Shown here: in pieces, positions 46,751 to 59,312 of the stretch | Layout: each line of letters begins with the position of its first letter | Position numbering within the stretch: position 1 is the stretch's first letter | Notes under the pieces: generated by a model | The model's input: only the letters and a program-made list of their open reading frames with translations | Database searches by the model: none | Told to the model about the DNA's origin: nothing | Made by a program: the position numbers and the translations under genes | Assembly (NCBI GenBank): GCA_026182355.1 | Contig: JAPFBL010000069.1 | Coordinates: forward strand, 248,001 to 312,000 | DNA length: 64,000 bases | DNA from: Hermatobates lingyangjiaoensis | Lineage: Eukaryota; Arthropoda; Insecta; Hemiptera; Hermatobatidae | Reading direction: 5' to 3'

Positions 46751-47149
46751 AAAAAGTTACACCCTTATTAATTTAATGTGTAAATAATAAAATAATTAAT
46801 AAATAGTTTAAAATATTTATTATTAGTAACAGGTATCGTTATTAACTGTAATAACTACGTTTGATATAGCGAATGTGAGTTTTTACAATTTGAAGTTGGT
46901 CTCGTGATAAAGCCATTGACTGATATTATAAATCCATCAGTGTTTAAGACTGACTGAAGCAGTGAGCATTGTGCTTCAGCATGCTTGAACAATAGCCGAA
47001 TTAAATCACAACCTCAAACATATGTCGGTATCATTAATATAATATTATACTTATGTACTGAGCCTTCAGTTCTAAATGCTATATATATGTATACACTTTT
47101 TCAATGAAAATACGATTCGAAATGGACAAATACAGTTCAATGTACATAA

Positions 47150-47360
47150 AGAAACAAAGAAAAATTATAAACACACACATACAGTCTCTAATTTTTGGTT
47201 GAACCGTCTTCAGGAGTGATAAGAGTGGGAAACCAATACCAGTGCGCTTGGTTTCCCTCTCTTTATCTCTCCTGAAGACGGTTCAACCGAAAATTTGAGA
47301 CTGTAAGTGTGTGTTTTTAATTTCTTTATGTTTTTTTATTGTCATTGAACTATATATATA
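47150..47360. mobile_element. Inverted PLE terminus pair
   Basis: The arms (about 47150-47245 and 47250-47345) are inverted copies with motifs on opposite strands (minus 47186-47216, plus 47269-47299), and the right side runs into TA. The family is the same as 13163-13616 by the AATTTGAG block. Confidence 0.7.
47269..47299 (+). ncRNA. Hammerhead-like motif
   Basis: CTC, CTGAAGA, extra C, GGTT-C-AACC, GAA, AATT palindrome, T, GAG. Compared with 13455-13485, stem II is changed on both sides (GGAT/ATCC to GGTT/AACC), a compensatory pattern. Confidence 0.65.
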
Positions 47361-47711
47361 TATTTAGTGGTTTTTCACTGTAATTTTTATTCTCTGCATT
47401 TCTGCATTTGTTTTCAATTCTCAAAAAACAAGCAAAAAAGGACTAAATTTCAAACATGATTAAAAAACCTGGATGATCGAAACGTCATTCAAGTATATGT
47501 AGGTCAAACAGCAAACAGATTTTTTAGCCGTTTATAGTATTTCATATCTTCACGAATTCATAAGTCATCTTGAATCTGTCTTTGAAAACTTGACCAACTT
47601 TGTTTATTGTTTACGATTGGGTATTTTGCGTTTGTAACGGCAAACTAATAACAATGATCTGATAATAATAATAAAACCAGCTATTTCAGGTATTAACAAG
47701 AATTGGTTGTA

Positions 47712-48020
47712 TTAGGTTAGGTTAAGTTGAAGTGACAGTCTTTCACAATCTAATACACAAAGTAGACTGATTTATTTTACCTACATTTTACCAGGAAATC
47801 CTAAATATTACCTAACTTAAGTATCTTAGAGTAGGGATGTTTAGCGAGTATCTGACATCGTACTGGCTCGGGACTGACGGTTTGACGTCCTCTCCGAGGG
47901 ATGACGTACTGAGATTTATTCAACTCCTACGTGAATAAATCGAGGCCCAGAGTAGGTATTGAACCCCGGACCTACCAGTCTAGAGGTGAGCATGTTAACC
48001 ACTGAGCTAACCTTGCTTCC
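47712..48020 (-). mobile_element. tRNA-derived SINE, minus strand, 189 bp upstream of exon D
   Basis: Minus-strand copy with head GCAAGGTTAGCTCAGTGG and GGGTTCAATACC, the family body, and a tail seen on the plus strand as TTAGGTTAGGTTAAG at 47713. Confidence 0.8.
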
Positions 48021-48208
48021 CTTAGTTGTATTATAATGAAGATCCAAAATAGTGGTTAATAGCGCAGGTTCACTATCTCTTACTATATGAGGAGATTATA
48101 TTATGGCTTACCAGAAATGAAATATAGAAATGTATTTTGTGTATTCAATACATAATATTGACGCATATATTCATTTGACAAGTGTCTAAACGAGTCAATA
48201 TATTTCAG

Positions 48209-48488
48209 CCCAAGACGCGGCATCAGAGGCCGTACGGTTGGCAAAATGGTGGTGTTCCTGGCAGGAGACCACAGCAGGTCCAAGAAGAAGAAGAGGATAT
48301 TGCTCGAATGTCTGATGCAGCCAACTTTTCCGATGACTCGCTCGAAGGTGTCCCTCCTCCACCTCCTCCAGCTCCCGTCCGACCCTCCATCGCCTGGGAA
48401 GTACCTCTTGACGATGAAACAGCTCTTTATACTCCCGGATCAACCAAGGTCATAGGTCGCAGAAGGAGGCGCTCCACCGACAGATCCA
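48209..48488 (+). CDS. Coding exon D of the large host gene
   Basis: The acceptor is TATTTCAG before 48209 and the donor is TCCA|GTAAGT at 48488/48489, a strong site. The exon is 280 nt, phase 0 in and phase 1 out. It encodes about 93 residues: a basic Gln/Arg-rich start, a glutamate run (QEEEED), a proline run (GVPPPPPPAPVRP), and a basic serine end (VIGRRRRRSTDRS) that could be a phosphorylation or nuclear-targeting signal. Probably disordered. No family recognised. Confidence 0.8.
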
Positions 48489-51016
48489 GTAAGTTTTATT
48501 AAAGTAACCTTCTTTAATACAAAATTTTAATTATTTTATTTTTTTACGTTTATCATTAGAGTAATAGAAATAAATAGTTATCACGTTTTTAAAAAATAAA
48601 AAAAACAAGAAAAAGCATGTTTTTTAGCAGCAGTGCTTTAATAAAAATAAAAAATGTTATCCATCTCTTAAAGAGAATAAGTTCTTTTACCATCACAAGG
48701 AACTGAAAAATGACCTTGTTAACGAATACTATAAAGAAGTCAATCTCAGTTAAATTAAACAATCCCGCTTAATATTTTCTAAAAACTTTAATCTTACTTT
48801 TTTATTGATTTTTTTACTTCCCAGTTCTTTAAATAATATGATCATTAATTTACTTTTTACTTTAGTTAAAATAAATTCCTTTATGTTTTTGTTTATATGC
48901 CTATGTATTTAAGAGTGTGTTATTCTAAATATATATTTTCTAAATATAAACTAGATAACATTGCATCTTTAACTATTTATGATGGAACTATAAATCCTAC
49001 TTAAATTGTCTGTATCTGTTTTTTCTATTGCAAGTATTATTAGTATTTTTGATATGTATCATTTCTTTGATCAATCTTTTATTGTATGAAGTTTTCATAA
49101 TCTAAAATTGATGCATTCTCAAATTGAAATGTGTGTTGATTTTTAATTCTGTGGGAGGCTAAGGTACAAAACATTTTTTTATTTTTAAAATTTGATTTGT
49201 GTAATGCTAATCTATCTTTTAGATATTGTTTGGTTTGACCTATGTATCCGAGAAGAAGAAAAAGTATTTTCTAAGTATACACAAAACGCTGACTTGTCCA
49301 GACTATCGTTCACTTTCCTTATGCTCTACACCCTTTTAAATACCTCTCTTACACCCCTTTCTTTTCAATGGCACACCAGATGTCCTATCTCACTTCTTTC
49401 AGTTTGAAAAGTCAACTTATTTTTGTTGAAAGATCTTAGTCTCATTTCTGAATTCCTTAATGGTGGTTTAAATGTTGATTTTTATTTTTCTGGTTTATTA
49501 TGAAATATAGTTTCATATGTGTATAAATCAACGTATAATATATACATTACTTAAAAAATTCTGAAACAAGACTAAAATCTTTCGACTAAGAAACAAGTAT
49601 ATTAAAACTGTACCAAATTGAACATTACATAGGTCGATTCATTTACATTGGTTGATTTTAATGTTGCTATTTTTGTATTTCTCTTTCTATTTTTATATGG
49701 AAAGGTAATTTTTTTTAATTTTATATTATTTATTAAGAATAATTGTCAATTTATTATGTAAATATTTTTAATTACATTTACAAATTTCTGTTAAAAATAA
49801 AACACTGAGCACAGATCAATAGTTAATGAAACACACAAACATTGTGCTAATGTTTGTATTGTTAATATTTCTTAAATGAATAATAGTTTAACCAGTACTC
49901 TTTATAGAATAGCAAATAAGAAAATAAAACTAACATGTGTTAAAATTAATAACGAATTTCCTTTCTTCTAACAGTTAAAGAGAAATGGAATGGATATCAT
50001 ACCTCGTAAATTTTCTCATTTTCTTTTTCGGTTTCGGATGTTGTCTATTTTCCAGATTAAAACCTCTCTTGAGTAAGCCAGAAGTTTAAAAACATGTTGT
50101 TAGTTATCTGGTTCAACTAGTATGTCTTGGCTGGGACTGAAGAGTTAAAATAAACTAATTGCGTAAATAATAAAAGCTTTTCCAATGAAGTTTTCATCTT
50201 TTTGTATTTATAGTTACGTCTGTAACTATAAATTTCATGTTTGTGGTTCTAAACACACATATTTTTAGTAGTGTACCTCTATAACAAAGCCATTATGATA
50301 CATTTTTAGTAATGTACATGTGTAACAATATCCATTATGACACATTTTTAATAATGTACTTCTATAACAATATGTGTACATAATGACATATTTTTAACTA
50401 AAACTTGATTTATATGTGGTAAACTAACAGATCAGTTCATATTAAACTTATGCCTTTTTCTTTGGTTGTAGAGTCACGAGTCTTAATATGTTATTAATGT
50501 ATACAAAGATATTAATTACGTAGGGATGTTTATTTTTCAATAAATATTTAATTTTACCCACTATTATTAGGTAAAGTTGAAACACAAAAGGAATTTTCTA
50601 AAACCAATTCATTGAGAGCAGTTAATATTTATTGTTGAGTTTTCCTTATCTACTTCTTACTTTTTAATGCGAACTTCCAAAGACTTCTGCTTCAATGGCT
50701 CGATGTCCCCGGTACAGGTTTGCAACTTAGGTCCAAAACTGATTATTTCTCAGTATTCTTGTGGGAGTTCCTTCGTCGCTCAGTTTTTCTTTAAGCAGCT
50801 CTCTTTCAGGGAGTACGTGGGAGCATTTAAGACTAATATGAATTGTTGAGTTTTTCTGATAGGAGTAAAAAATAAATACGGTGACGGAATAGTGAAAGAA
50901 TACACGATGACAAAGCCATATGATGATGATTATGATGGTATTTTCTTATTAGTTACTAACAGTGTGATTTTATTTGGAATGTTGTTATCTGAAACTGAAC
51001 TACAAAGATGTTACAG
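48489..51016 (+). other. Putative intron (2.5 kb) between exons D and E
   Basis: AT-rich. The only recognisable element is a solo, decayed PLE terminus at about 49425-49520 (GTTGAAAGATCTTAGTCT followed by the diverged end block). The acceptor of exon E is not preceded by a strong pyrimidine tract. Confidence 0.6.
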
Positions 51017-51899
51017 GTACAGGATCAGTGGGTCGAACACGACAAGAGGTCGAAGAGTGGCCGGACCCGCCCACAGGCACGGAGGATGGCTCCATATCGC
51101 CCCTGTCGGACTCGTCACACGTCGAGTCTTCGGCACAGCCGTGGACTGAGCTATCAGGCACAGACGTGCCTTCCTCTGGCACGTACGTCGTGCGACGAGT
51201 TCGACAACGGCAACAACTCCCTCTACCAGAGCCACGCACTGACAGTGCTGCCTTTGACAACATCAAATGTCTTCTCAAGGAAGGACTCATTGAAGGTCTA
51301 GATGAAGCCCCACCGGATTTCCCTCCTCCTCAACCTCCTGCTATGGTAAGAGTAATATCTTTACCAACTTTCCCTCCAAAGCAAGACGAAGAATTTACTG
51401 AGACTCCTGCGGAAGAGGATTCCAAGTTGTCTAAGCACGATGTCGCCATACAGGTGAGTCCAAAAGAGTCTGCGGAGGGAACCGTTACCAGTGACTCAAC
51501 TGACTCTGAGAGCGACCGCAGAGCTGAACGAAGCGTAGTTCTACTTAATGGCACCGATACTTCATCCAATGAAGCCCTAATGCGAGAACTAAAGCGGACT
51601 TATGATACCGAAAGTATCAACAACAACATCGAACAGAACAACAAGTTATCCAGTGCTGAAATAAAAGAGATTTACGACCCTTGGTTAGAAGCAAACGAGG
51701 TGAGTCAAGTGCGAGTGTCCCCAGAATCTCAGTCGTCACCCCAGAAGCCTCCGAAGGAATTCAAAGTGAAAGTGGAGGTCTTGCAGCATGAATTCGGACC
51801 CCTGCCACCGTCCCCCGTTGAGGAAGTAGACGAGTTCCTCGACGTCATTAAATCTAGTCCTGGCAGGAATAAATGTGACAGAAAAGAATCATTCTACAG
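51017..51899 (+). CDS. Large coding exon E of the host gene
   Basis: The acceptor is GATGTTACAG before 51017 and the donor is CTACAG|GTAAAA at 51899/51900. The exon is 883 nt, phase 1 in and phase 2 out. It encodes about 294 residues, highly acidic and Ser/Thr/Pro-rich. Notable segments are VRRVRQRQQLPLPEP (residues about 59-73), DNIKCLLKEGLIEGL (81-95, helical), DEAPPDFPPPQPP, and near the end KEFKVKVEVLQHEFGPLPPSPVEE followed by VDEFLDVI. The last could be a docking motif. GC and codon pattern are clearly coding. An upstream in-frame ATG at 50974 lies in what I read as intron. No domain recognised. Confidence 0.85.
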
Positions 51900-52019
51900 G
51901 TAAAAACTCTTCAAATAATTTTTGCGAACTTTTCTTTTCCTGACTTATAATTGAAACACTATTATCTGTCAATAGTTCATATTTATTTCTTAATATAAAT
52001 AAAAAAGAGTTAAAACGAA

Positions 52020-52165
52020 GGTAACCCAGAGATAGAAACAGGTATAAATCACTTCTATATTTTACTTCCGGATGACGACGATCGTGAAATATAGAAGTGA
52101 GTTATACCATTACCTCCTGATGAAGACGATCGTCGAAATATGGAAGTGAGTTAATTTTGAGTTTA
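52020..52165. mobile_element. Inverted PLE termini with hammerhead-like motif
   Basis: Two inverted arms carry AGTGAG..TATATTT blocks. The plus motif at 52111-52150 reads CTGATGA, A, GACG-AT-CGTC, GAA, ATAT, G. A G at the cleavage position is not allowed in hammerheads, so this copy should be inactive despite a good stem II. The left motif has CGGATGA. Confidence 0.6.
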
Positions 52166-52394
52166 TATGCCTGTGTTAATTTTGTTTAAACTGTTTTTTA
52201 TTTAAAAGTCCGTTGGACAGATTCATTTAATTTCTTAATATAAATTCATTTTAAAGACTTCCTGAATTAATTTATTATGAATCAATTAATTATTTTGAAA
52301 ATACAAAAAAACGTTTGAGGAAGTTCCATTAAAAATTGTTGATTAAACGCCTTTTTCAATTTTTTTAGATTAAATTGATTTAATGAAATATTTT

Positions 52395-52515
52395 TTTTTT
52401 AATTTTATTTGCTCAAAGTCATACCAATGTAAGTATTACTTTATCAGTGACACTGATAACACAGATGTAGGAGGGAACACAGGAGGGAAGAAGCAATACT
52501 GTGACTACACTTCCT
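52395..52515. repeat. Dispersed repeat, copy 1 (inverse of 56725-56845)
   Basis: Reverse-complement similarity to 56725-56845, including TTTTATTTGCTCAAAGTCA, GTAGGAGGGAACACAGGAGGG and ACTACACTTCCTGGCGT. The pair is 4.2 kb apart and belongs to an unidentified element. Confidence 0.8.
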
Positions 52516-53592
52516 GGCGTCGGTCTTATAAAATAACTTGAAATAGAACAACCTGAAAGAAAAAATCTCTCTACAAGTACAAAATTTGTAGTTATGGAAT
52601 TTCTATCGTTTGATGTTTTTTTTTTTTTTGAAATTGAGATTTCATAGCCATAATGTTACCTATCAAAGTCTAAACGATAGTAAGAAATGAGAAAAATAAC
52701 TTAGATCTTTCAACCAAAACAAGTGGTCTTCTTCAAAGTTAAACTAATAGAGACTTTTTTCTGATTTCTTACTTTAGTTGATTTTTATTCCACGCGTTTA
52801 TTGTGAAATCTTATTGTCAATGTTACCTGTTTTCATTAGTAATTAATCATTGGTTTTTGGGAGCTAAAAAAACCCCATCTAGATTTTAGATAGTGACGTG
52901 TTATTGTAAGATAGCCGGGCTACCCTAACCAACGTGGGCACCTCGTTCTAGATAAACCTCCTGTGACTAATTAAGCCCAGACTAATTAGTTCCAGAAAAA
53001 ACTTGACAATCTAATTAGACGCTGTTTTCACCACCTCTTTGTGTTTTATAAAAAATGCTTCGAAGCACTGTAGTCTTTTATAAGATAAAGTTACCAGGTT
53101 GCATAAGGCAATTTAAGCTCTAAATGCTGTAGGATTTGTTATTTAAAATTAAATTGGATAGAAATAATCTGATGATATTTATAAATAAATATATTTATTT
53201 AATCGGCTATTTGACAGGTGAGTAAGATGTTCGAATAAATAAAAATTCTGTTTTGGCAAGCTAAGAGAAAGGGCTAAGTGATATGCAGGTGGGTAGAGTG
53301 AGGGCTGAACCATTCCGCTTGGAATCAATCAGCACTTGGTTGAGTAGGGTTGTGCCACTGTTTCACCTCTTAGCTGAGCAAATAAACGCCTCTTCTGCTC
53401 CCGGTCTCCACTCACCTCCGTTCTTTTTTTTTTTTTATCTATTTGACAGCCAGTGTCACGTTTTCAATAACCAATTCAAAATTGGTTATAAGAATAATAA
53501 GAAATTGGTTATTGTCAAATTTTTTTATTAGCATCAATCAAAGAGGAAATTATTGTCTTTTTTTTTTTAAATCATTATGTTATGTAAAATTT

Positions 53593-53830
53593 AGGGGCCA
53601 GGCTAGCTCAGTGGTTTCGTGCTCGCCTCTGAACTGATAGGACCGGGGTTCGATCCTAACCACGCGGGGGGTGAATAAATCTGAGCGCGTCGTCCCTCGG
53701 AGAAGGACGTTAAACCGTCGGTCCCGGGTCTGTACGATGTCAGGTACTCGTTAAAGATCCATACTCTAAATACATTTGAGTTAGGCAAAATTTAGGACTC
53801 CCACTGTATAATCAATCTTCATTGTATGGT
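53593..53830 (+). mobile_element. tRNA-derived SINE with internal deletion
   Basis: Well-preserved head (GCCAGGCTAGCTCAGTGG; GGGGTTCGATCCTAAC) that jumps directly to CACGCGGGGGGTGAATAAA. It lacks the block containing CTGGCCCTCGATTTATT seen in 41284-41609. The rest of the body is intact. Confidence 0.85.
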
Positions 53831-54289
53831 ATCATAAGTCCTTTTGAATATTTCAATGTTTCTTGTGATTTTGTATTTCTTGTTTTCATTAAATATTATT
53901 GTGATAGCGTTAAAACCAAAGTTATGATTGGGTTGAATAGTGTGTCGTGTCGGTTTTTTGGATGCTGATAGATTATGATTTTCCTGTCGTCTTGATAATG
54001 AAAATGTAAAATTTCGAAACGTTGGAATACAGAGTTGAGTCTTTTGACCAGATACCCCTCAAAGAGACCAGCAACATTGGTTTTGTAGTGTATTAAACCT
54101 CTACTAGTCCACAATAGGAGATGAACAAGTGAATTATTATTATATTTCAGTGGGGGATAAGTCAGGACGGGCTAGTAATGCTTTGTAAATGCAACATGAA
54201 ATTTACATTTTAGAAATCTTAAAAAAATGAATGTTGTGCTTAATTTTGAAAAATAAGTAGTTTTTATTCATTATTTGTGCAATATGTTA

Positions 54290-54510
54290 TAGAGTGGTAT
54301 TTACTCATATTGGGAAATTTCAAAAATGACATATCCACATAAAATAGAGGTTAATATCAAAACTTACCATGTGTTTCGAACAATTACTGTTCTTCAGATT
54401 TACATCTCAACAGTCCAGATAGAAACCTGAAGAAGAACTGAAGTGTTCAAAACACATTGTCAGTTTTGATATTAAACTTTTTTTGTCTGAAGCGTAAGTT
54501 TTGAAATTTC
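54290..54510. mobile_element. Inverted PLE relic (ACGCGT subfamily, decayed)
   Basis: The arms repeat the layout of 46500-46750, with CTGAAGA at about 54427 and TTCAAAACACA instead of TTCGAAACGCG. Both hammerhead cores are damaged. Confidence 0.55.
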
Positions 54511-56445
54511 CCAAATTAGTTTTTACTTACCTTTAAAGTAATCAGAAAGACTTTGGTGAACCGATAAAAACTCCTGATCCCTGTCGTACTAGTCGAAAAC
54601 AAAAACATTAATATTGCTTTTAACAACTGATAGAACAAAGATTCATCAAATGTAAAACAGAAAAGTTGGTTCAGGAGAATGGCAGAGTGTTAAATATAAT
54701 CCTTGTTTTTAAAAAAAAAACTACCAAATAACAGAAAATTAGCAGTGCATTAATATTGTTTTTATATATTACTATCAGTAGATACAGGTATATTATTCAA
54801 TGCCAATAATTTCATAAAAGTGTTTAGAAAAAAGTGAAGTTTAAGAAAAAAAAGAAGGAATGTTCAATGAAGAGTTCAAGTTGAAACTTTTAAAACTTTT
54901 TGTTGAAAGTGAAGAAGAAACCTTCTGCTTCTTATTAAAAGAAAAGAAGGCATGCTGTATTGAAATCATTTAAAAATCCTACCTTACTGAAACAGAACAT
55001 GAAGGCCAATAGAAGAGCATGATTTTTTATATTATAAATAATAAAATACATATATCTTTAACTGTATATCAAATTTAATTAAAAAAGTGAATAATAATTC
55101 TAAATCCAAAGCTTATTTTATGTATATCGTAGAAAAACTTATTTTGAAATTAAGAAAAGTATATAGTGACTTAGAATTTTTTAATGTTGTACATCAGCTG
55201 TTGTTGAATAAATAAATCGTTATTTTTCATAATAAGTGTTATTCTGATATAAACTAATACAAAGGGGGTAGATAAAATCGTCGTAAATTATTTTATGCCA
55301 AAGGTAAGCTTGATGAACTGCGTTATTCCAGTTTTTAGTCACATCGGGCACAACTGGTTGAAATACGAGATGGTCAAAGAATGGTTGTTTAAAGATGAAT
55401 TGGCAGTAAACGACTCTTTTTACTATCTTGCTCTTATATGGTATAGTGTAAGTAGAAATGTTAGTCAAAGATTTTTTTTGTTTATTTATAATATAATTTG
55501 TAGCCATCAACCTCTCATCTTTGTGCACCCTGGGTTGTCTTAAAGCATTTTGCTAAGTAATAATTGCTCCTCAGTCCAATATCAATAAAGAGTAGCTATT
55601 ACTAAGCCTAAGTTTAATAAAAAGTAAAAACTATTTAAAAAAAATAATTTTTTATAATAATTGTTTGTTTTACGATCATTTTCAATTAAAGCGATATTTA
55701 CATAAATTGAAATTCCTAGAGTATTTTATTTAATAGACTAAACTTGTTCGTCTGAGACTTATATTTGAATGTTGTTCAACTTTTAGTTTTTATTTTGTTT
55801 CCATTGGATTCTACTTTTGAATTAATATTAAGGTGGGGTTTTTTTCCGATTTAAGTTGGAAAAATATAGGGTACTGAATTAAAATTATTAGGACAGAAAT
55901 TAAAGTCAGACTTATTTTCTAACACAAAACTTTTGAAACCAAACTGTGCTATCTACATCTTTTTACTAGTTACAGATCTGAATTTGCATAGAAAATACAT
56001 GAAATTTTGTTTTTGTTTTTTTTTTATATTTTGCAATATTAAAACGACATTATTTTTGAACTATTTTAATATGGTTATTTTATTTATGACGTACAAAACA
56101 AACTAAAAAAATATTTTAATTATATAACAAAAACTTTTAAAAACTTTTTCTTGTTTGAAAATATCCAAAAATGTTCTCGATATTTATCAAAAAAAAATTG
56201 AAGCGCTGATTAATTTTTCAATAAGGGTGAGTGATAAATTTGGAAACACTTTCGTTTTTGTCAATGAGTTTTAGTTTTAGAATAAATAATTTTTTTAAGA
56301 TTGCCAGTGACCATTTGCATTCTTTATTTGTATGCATATTAGTATTCTTCCAAACAGCAATTCATCTTGTAAGACCTAAATAAGTAATTTAGCAAAGGAA
56401 AAGAGCTTCAAAATAGTGTTTTCCGTTATTTCTTCGACAAGCCAC

Positions 56446-56490
56446 GTCCTGATGACATCCGCTAATATGATTGAAATACTGAAGATTGAG
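56446..56490 (+). ncRNA. Weak hammerhead-like motif
   Basis: TCCTGATGAC, a segment ATCCGCTAATATGATT with little pairing, then GAAATACTGAAGATTGAG. The two core boxes fit but no convincing stem II is seen, so this may be chance or an old relic. Confidence 0.3.
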
Positions 56491-56724
56491 TTTCTTTTTG
56501 TTTTCTGCTTTTCTTTTTTCTTTCTGCTTGCTAATCCTAACGAACCAAATCGTTATCACTGTTTATGAGAAAAAACTGCAAAGTTAGCATTAGCTACTAC
56601 AAATGTTAACATGTAACTTTATTTACATATTGATATAAAAAGAACGTATAACAGACATTTATAATCTAGATCATTATTGCATGGCATTTTATTATTGTTA
56701 TTAAAAATTCAAATTTCAATAGAG

Positions 56725-56845
56725 ACCCACGCCAGGAAGTGTAGTCACTGGATTCCTTCTTCCCTCCTGTGTTCCCTCCTACATCCTCCTACATTACTGG
56801 TAATGTAATACTTACATTTGTGACTTTGAGCAAATAAAATTAAAA
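56725..56845. repeat. Dispersed repeat, copy 2 (inverse of 52395-52515)
   Basis: Inverse partner of 52395-52515, with about 90% identity by eye over the core. Confidence 0.8.
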
Positions 56846-57074
56846 AAAAAAATCAATAGGATAGAAGAGTTTGCCGTTCTCACATTTCACCAACATTTTG
56901 AATACTGTCATTCACTTTCAATGTTCATTCTTCATGATAAATTCTAGGTTGTTTGATGCCCCACAAACCGATCATTTTTTTTATTGTCTTCTTAGAGTAG
57001 CTTTAAGATTTTGCACTTCTCACGCTGATTTCACCAGGGAATATTTGCTTCTCCGTAATGACATTACACTAAAT

Positions 57075-57315
57075 TTTACCAAACTCAAGTATATTTCGAG
57101 TAGGGTTTCTTTAACGACTACCTGACATAGTACAGGCTTGGGACAGTCAGTTTAACTCATTTCCTAGGGACAACTCCCTCAGATTTTTTTTTTCACCTCT
57201 CACATGAAGAAATCGAAAACCAGACTGACAATCGGACCTCTGGCTCTCAATTTAAACTCAAATTGAACCATTTGGAGAGCGAGGCGAACACGCAAGCTAC
57301 TGGGCTACTCTTCGC
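57075..57315 (-). mobile_element. Degenerate SINE, minus strand
   Basis: Plus-strand view shows AACTCAAGTATATTTCGAGTAGG, ACTACCTGACATAGTACAGG and, at the head end, AGCTACTGGGCTACTCTTCGC. Body and head are recognisable but diverged. Confidence 0.6.
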
Positions 57316-57849
57316 TCTAGCTATTTATTGCTTTGTCAAGGCCTTTATTTTTTCATTATAGCGGTTTTCTTTCTTATTTTCCATCAGATTATTGTCATTT
57401 GTTGGACATACGCACAGCGTCTTTTTACATTTGCAATCATTAAAATATGAAATAAGATGCTGACATAACACACAGTTCAGTCACCTTGCAAGAACTCTTA
57501 TTTCTATCATTATTAATAGAGATGTATAAATTCTCTCTTACTGTTCTCATATGTAACTATGCAGTTGTTTTCTGACATTTTTAAATAAGTTAAACTGAAG
57601 TAATAAGATACATTACATTTAGTTTATTAATCCATGAGTTACACTAAATTTATGCAACATAAGATGCTTATTTGAAGGGATCAAACCCATTTACCTTGGG
57701 AAACCAACAGCCTTCCTAATTAAGAACCTGTACACCCTTTTAAGTTTTATTCTTTCATATATTGTTATATTTTATTTAGTTTGTTAAATATTTATTCTTC
57801 TTTGTGGGTGCAATAAATAAATATATTTGAATAAATTAAAATATTTTTA

Positions 57850-58245
57850 ACTAGTTGACCTACCCGGCTTTACCCGAGAAACAATTAAATTTCAACTCTA
57901 ATAATAAATTCTTGAAAACAATAATAAAATTTCTGGTATCTGGTTATTTCCAATTGAACAAAGCATGTGGAAATATTATCATAAAGAATAACCTACCTGC
58001 GGCTGCTATTACCAATTAAAGTCAAAATGTAAACAAACAGGTTATACAGCAAACCTTATCTATTATAATATTTTTGGGATATTACCTGAATCACAACTCT
58101 GATTTTTAAAAAACTTTACATAAACCTTCCCGGGGATATACCTAATAATCTCCTAAATTTTCACGGAGATTGGATGTATGGTTTTTGAATCTATCGTGTA
58201 CAAACAAACAGACATACATTCATTTTTATATATATAGATTAATGA
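57850..58245 (+). mobile_element. Short element with CCCGGCTTTACCCG head and TATATATAGATT end
   Basis: Starts AACTAGTTGACCTACCCGGC and ends ACAAACAAACAGACATACAT followed by TTTTATATATATAGATT. Short elements with this head and end are widespread in arthropod genomes; the exact superfamily is not established here. Related to 32370-33430 at the ends. Confidence 0.5.
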
Positions 58246-59312
58246 TTATTTTTAAATGACAAAAATTTGTTTAATAAGGTGAAATTAAACAAATTGCTTA
58301 ATTTGATTTGATTGCTTAAATTTGCATATATGATGCAAAACTTGTCCCGTTAGTTACTACTTTTATTAGTCAGTGGTATGTACTTTTGTTAGGATGAATA
58401 GTGATTTTTACCTTTACTAGAATAATGCTCGCTCTGCCTCTTGGGTGAAGTCGGTCTTAGCCTAACATTAGAAATAAAATTAATTTATTATAAATCGTCT
58501 TATCTTGTCAGTTGTCATCTTTACTCGAGTGTTTTTGGAATGATTCCACCTTGACAGATTGACAACTAGGTGATGGTTAACAGCTAATGTTGCTTAACTT
58601 GGGTGATCTAATGGGAGCCGGTGCGGTCAATGTGGCTACAGTCATTGCCAAACGATGGTACAGAGTAAATCATTACCTTTCACTACAGTGCCTTATCAAA
58701 TCCCAATGAAGTAGGACCTGCCTGTTTTTAGCAGCTCTTTAACAAGCTCTTTGTTTATTTTAATAAAAAAATGTCAATATTTCATTAAATCTACCAAAAC
58801 AGGTTATTTGACAGTAAACCACTGGTCGGGTTTACGCACATCCACGGTCAGTAAATATTTATAACATGAAAATAAAATATTTAATTTTTGCATTTGTTGA
58901 AATCAGTACGCATTTTTTTGTGTATAATTGGTGTTAGCAACTTAAGTTAGTTAACTATCCATTTCTCATGAACTAATTTTCCTTCAGTAATTCCTTCCTT
59001 TAAACCCTATTTGAAGTTGTAAATTCTTAAAATATGCTTTGTTATAAAAACTCGTACTGTTATAGTTTTCAAAATGTAAATCTTATGTTTGAACAAAACA
59101 TCTTTAGCATGAGCATTGTAATGCTAAATTAAAAATAGTTCTGGCAAGTCTAATGCTGCATTAATGAGTTAGTCATTTCTTCTAAATATTTCCTAGCAGA
59201 ATTCATATAAATCAAATCAATCAAAAATAAACTGCATTGAAATTAGAGTTACTTTATAAGTTAATAAATATTATTTAAAAAAAAATTAAATGAATACAAT
59301 ATAAATTTGCAG

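Larger units (their letters stand above)
21970..48208 (+). other. Putative very long intron (26 kb) between exons C and D
   Basis: Contains both coding PLE copies and the kinase retrocopy (25038-30812), an inverted hammerhead pair (30818-31170), a family of inverted repeats (32370-36510), an unidentified GC-rich block (37140-37770), SINEs (39213, 41284, 47712), minisatellites (about 24110-24500 and 45150-45460) and several PLE relics. Stretches 22000-23600, 31200-32300, 42780-44900 and 45480-46480 show only AT-rich sequence. It is inferred to be one intron because no intervening host exon was recognised; small exons could be missed. Confidence 0.5.
51900..59312 (+). other. Putative intron (7.4 kb) between exons E and F
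   Basis: Contains an inverted PLE terminus pair (52020-52165), a PLE relic (52690-52815), an inverted dispersed pair (52395-52515 with 56725-56845), SINEs (53593, 57075), a PLE relic (54290-54510), a hammerhead-like motif (56446-56490) and a short CCCG-TATATATAG element (57850-58245). Nothing recognisable was found in 54520-56430 or 58250-59300. Confidence 0.55.

Noticed and set aside
51000..51290. Minus-strand and other-frame open frames over exon E (also 48195-48443 over exon D, 15452-15703 over exon B)
   Set aside because: Shadows of the GC-rich plus-strand exons; they lack splice context and composition.
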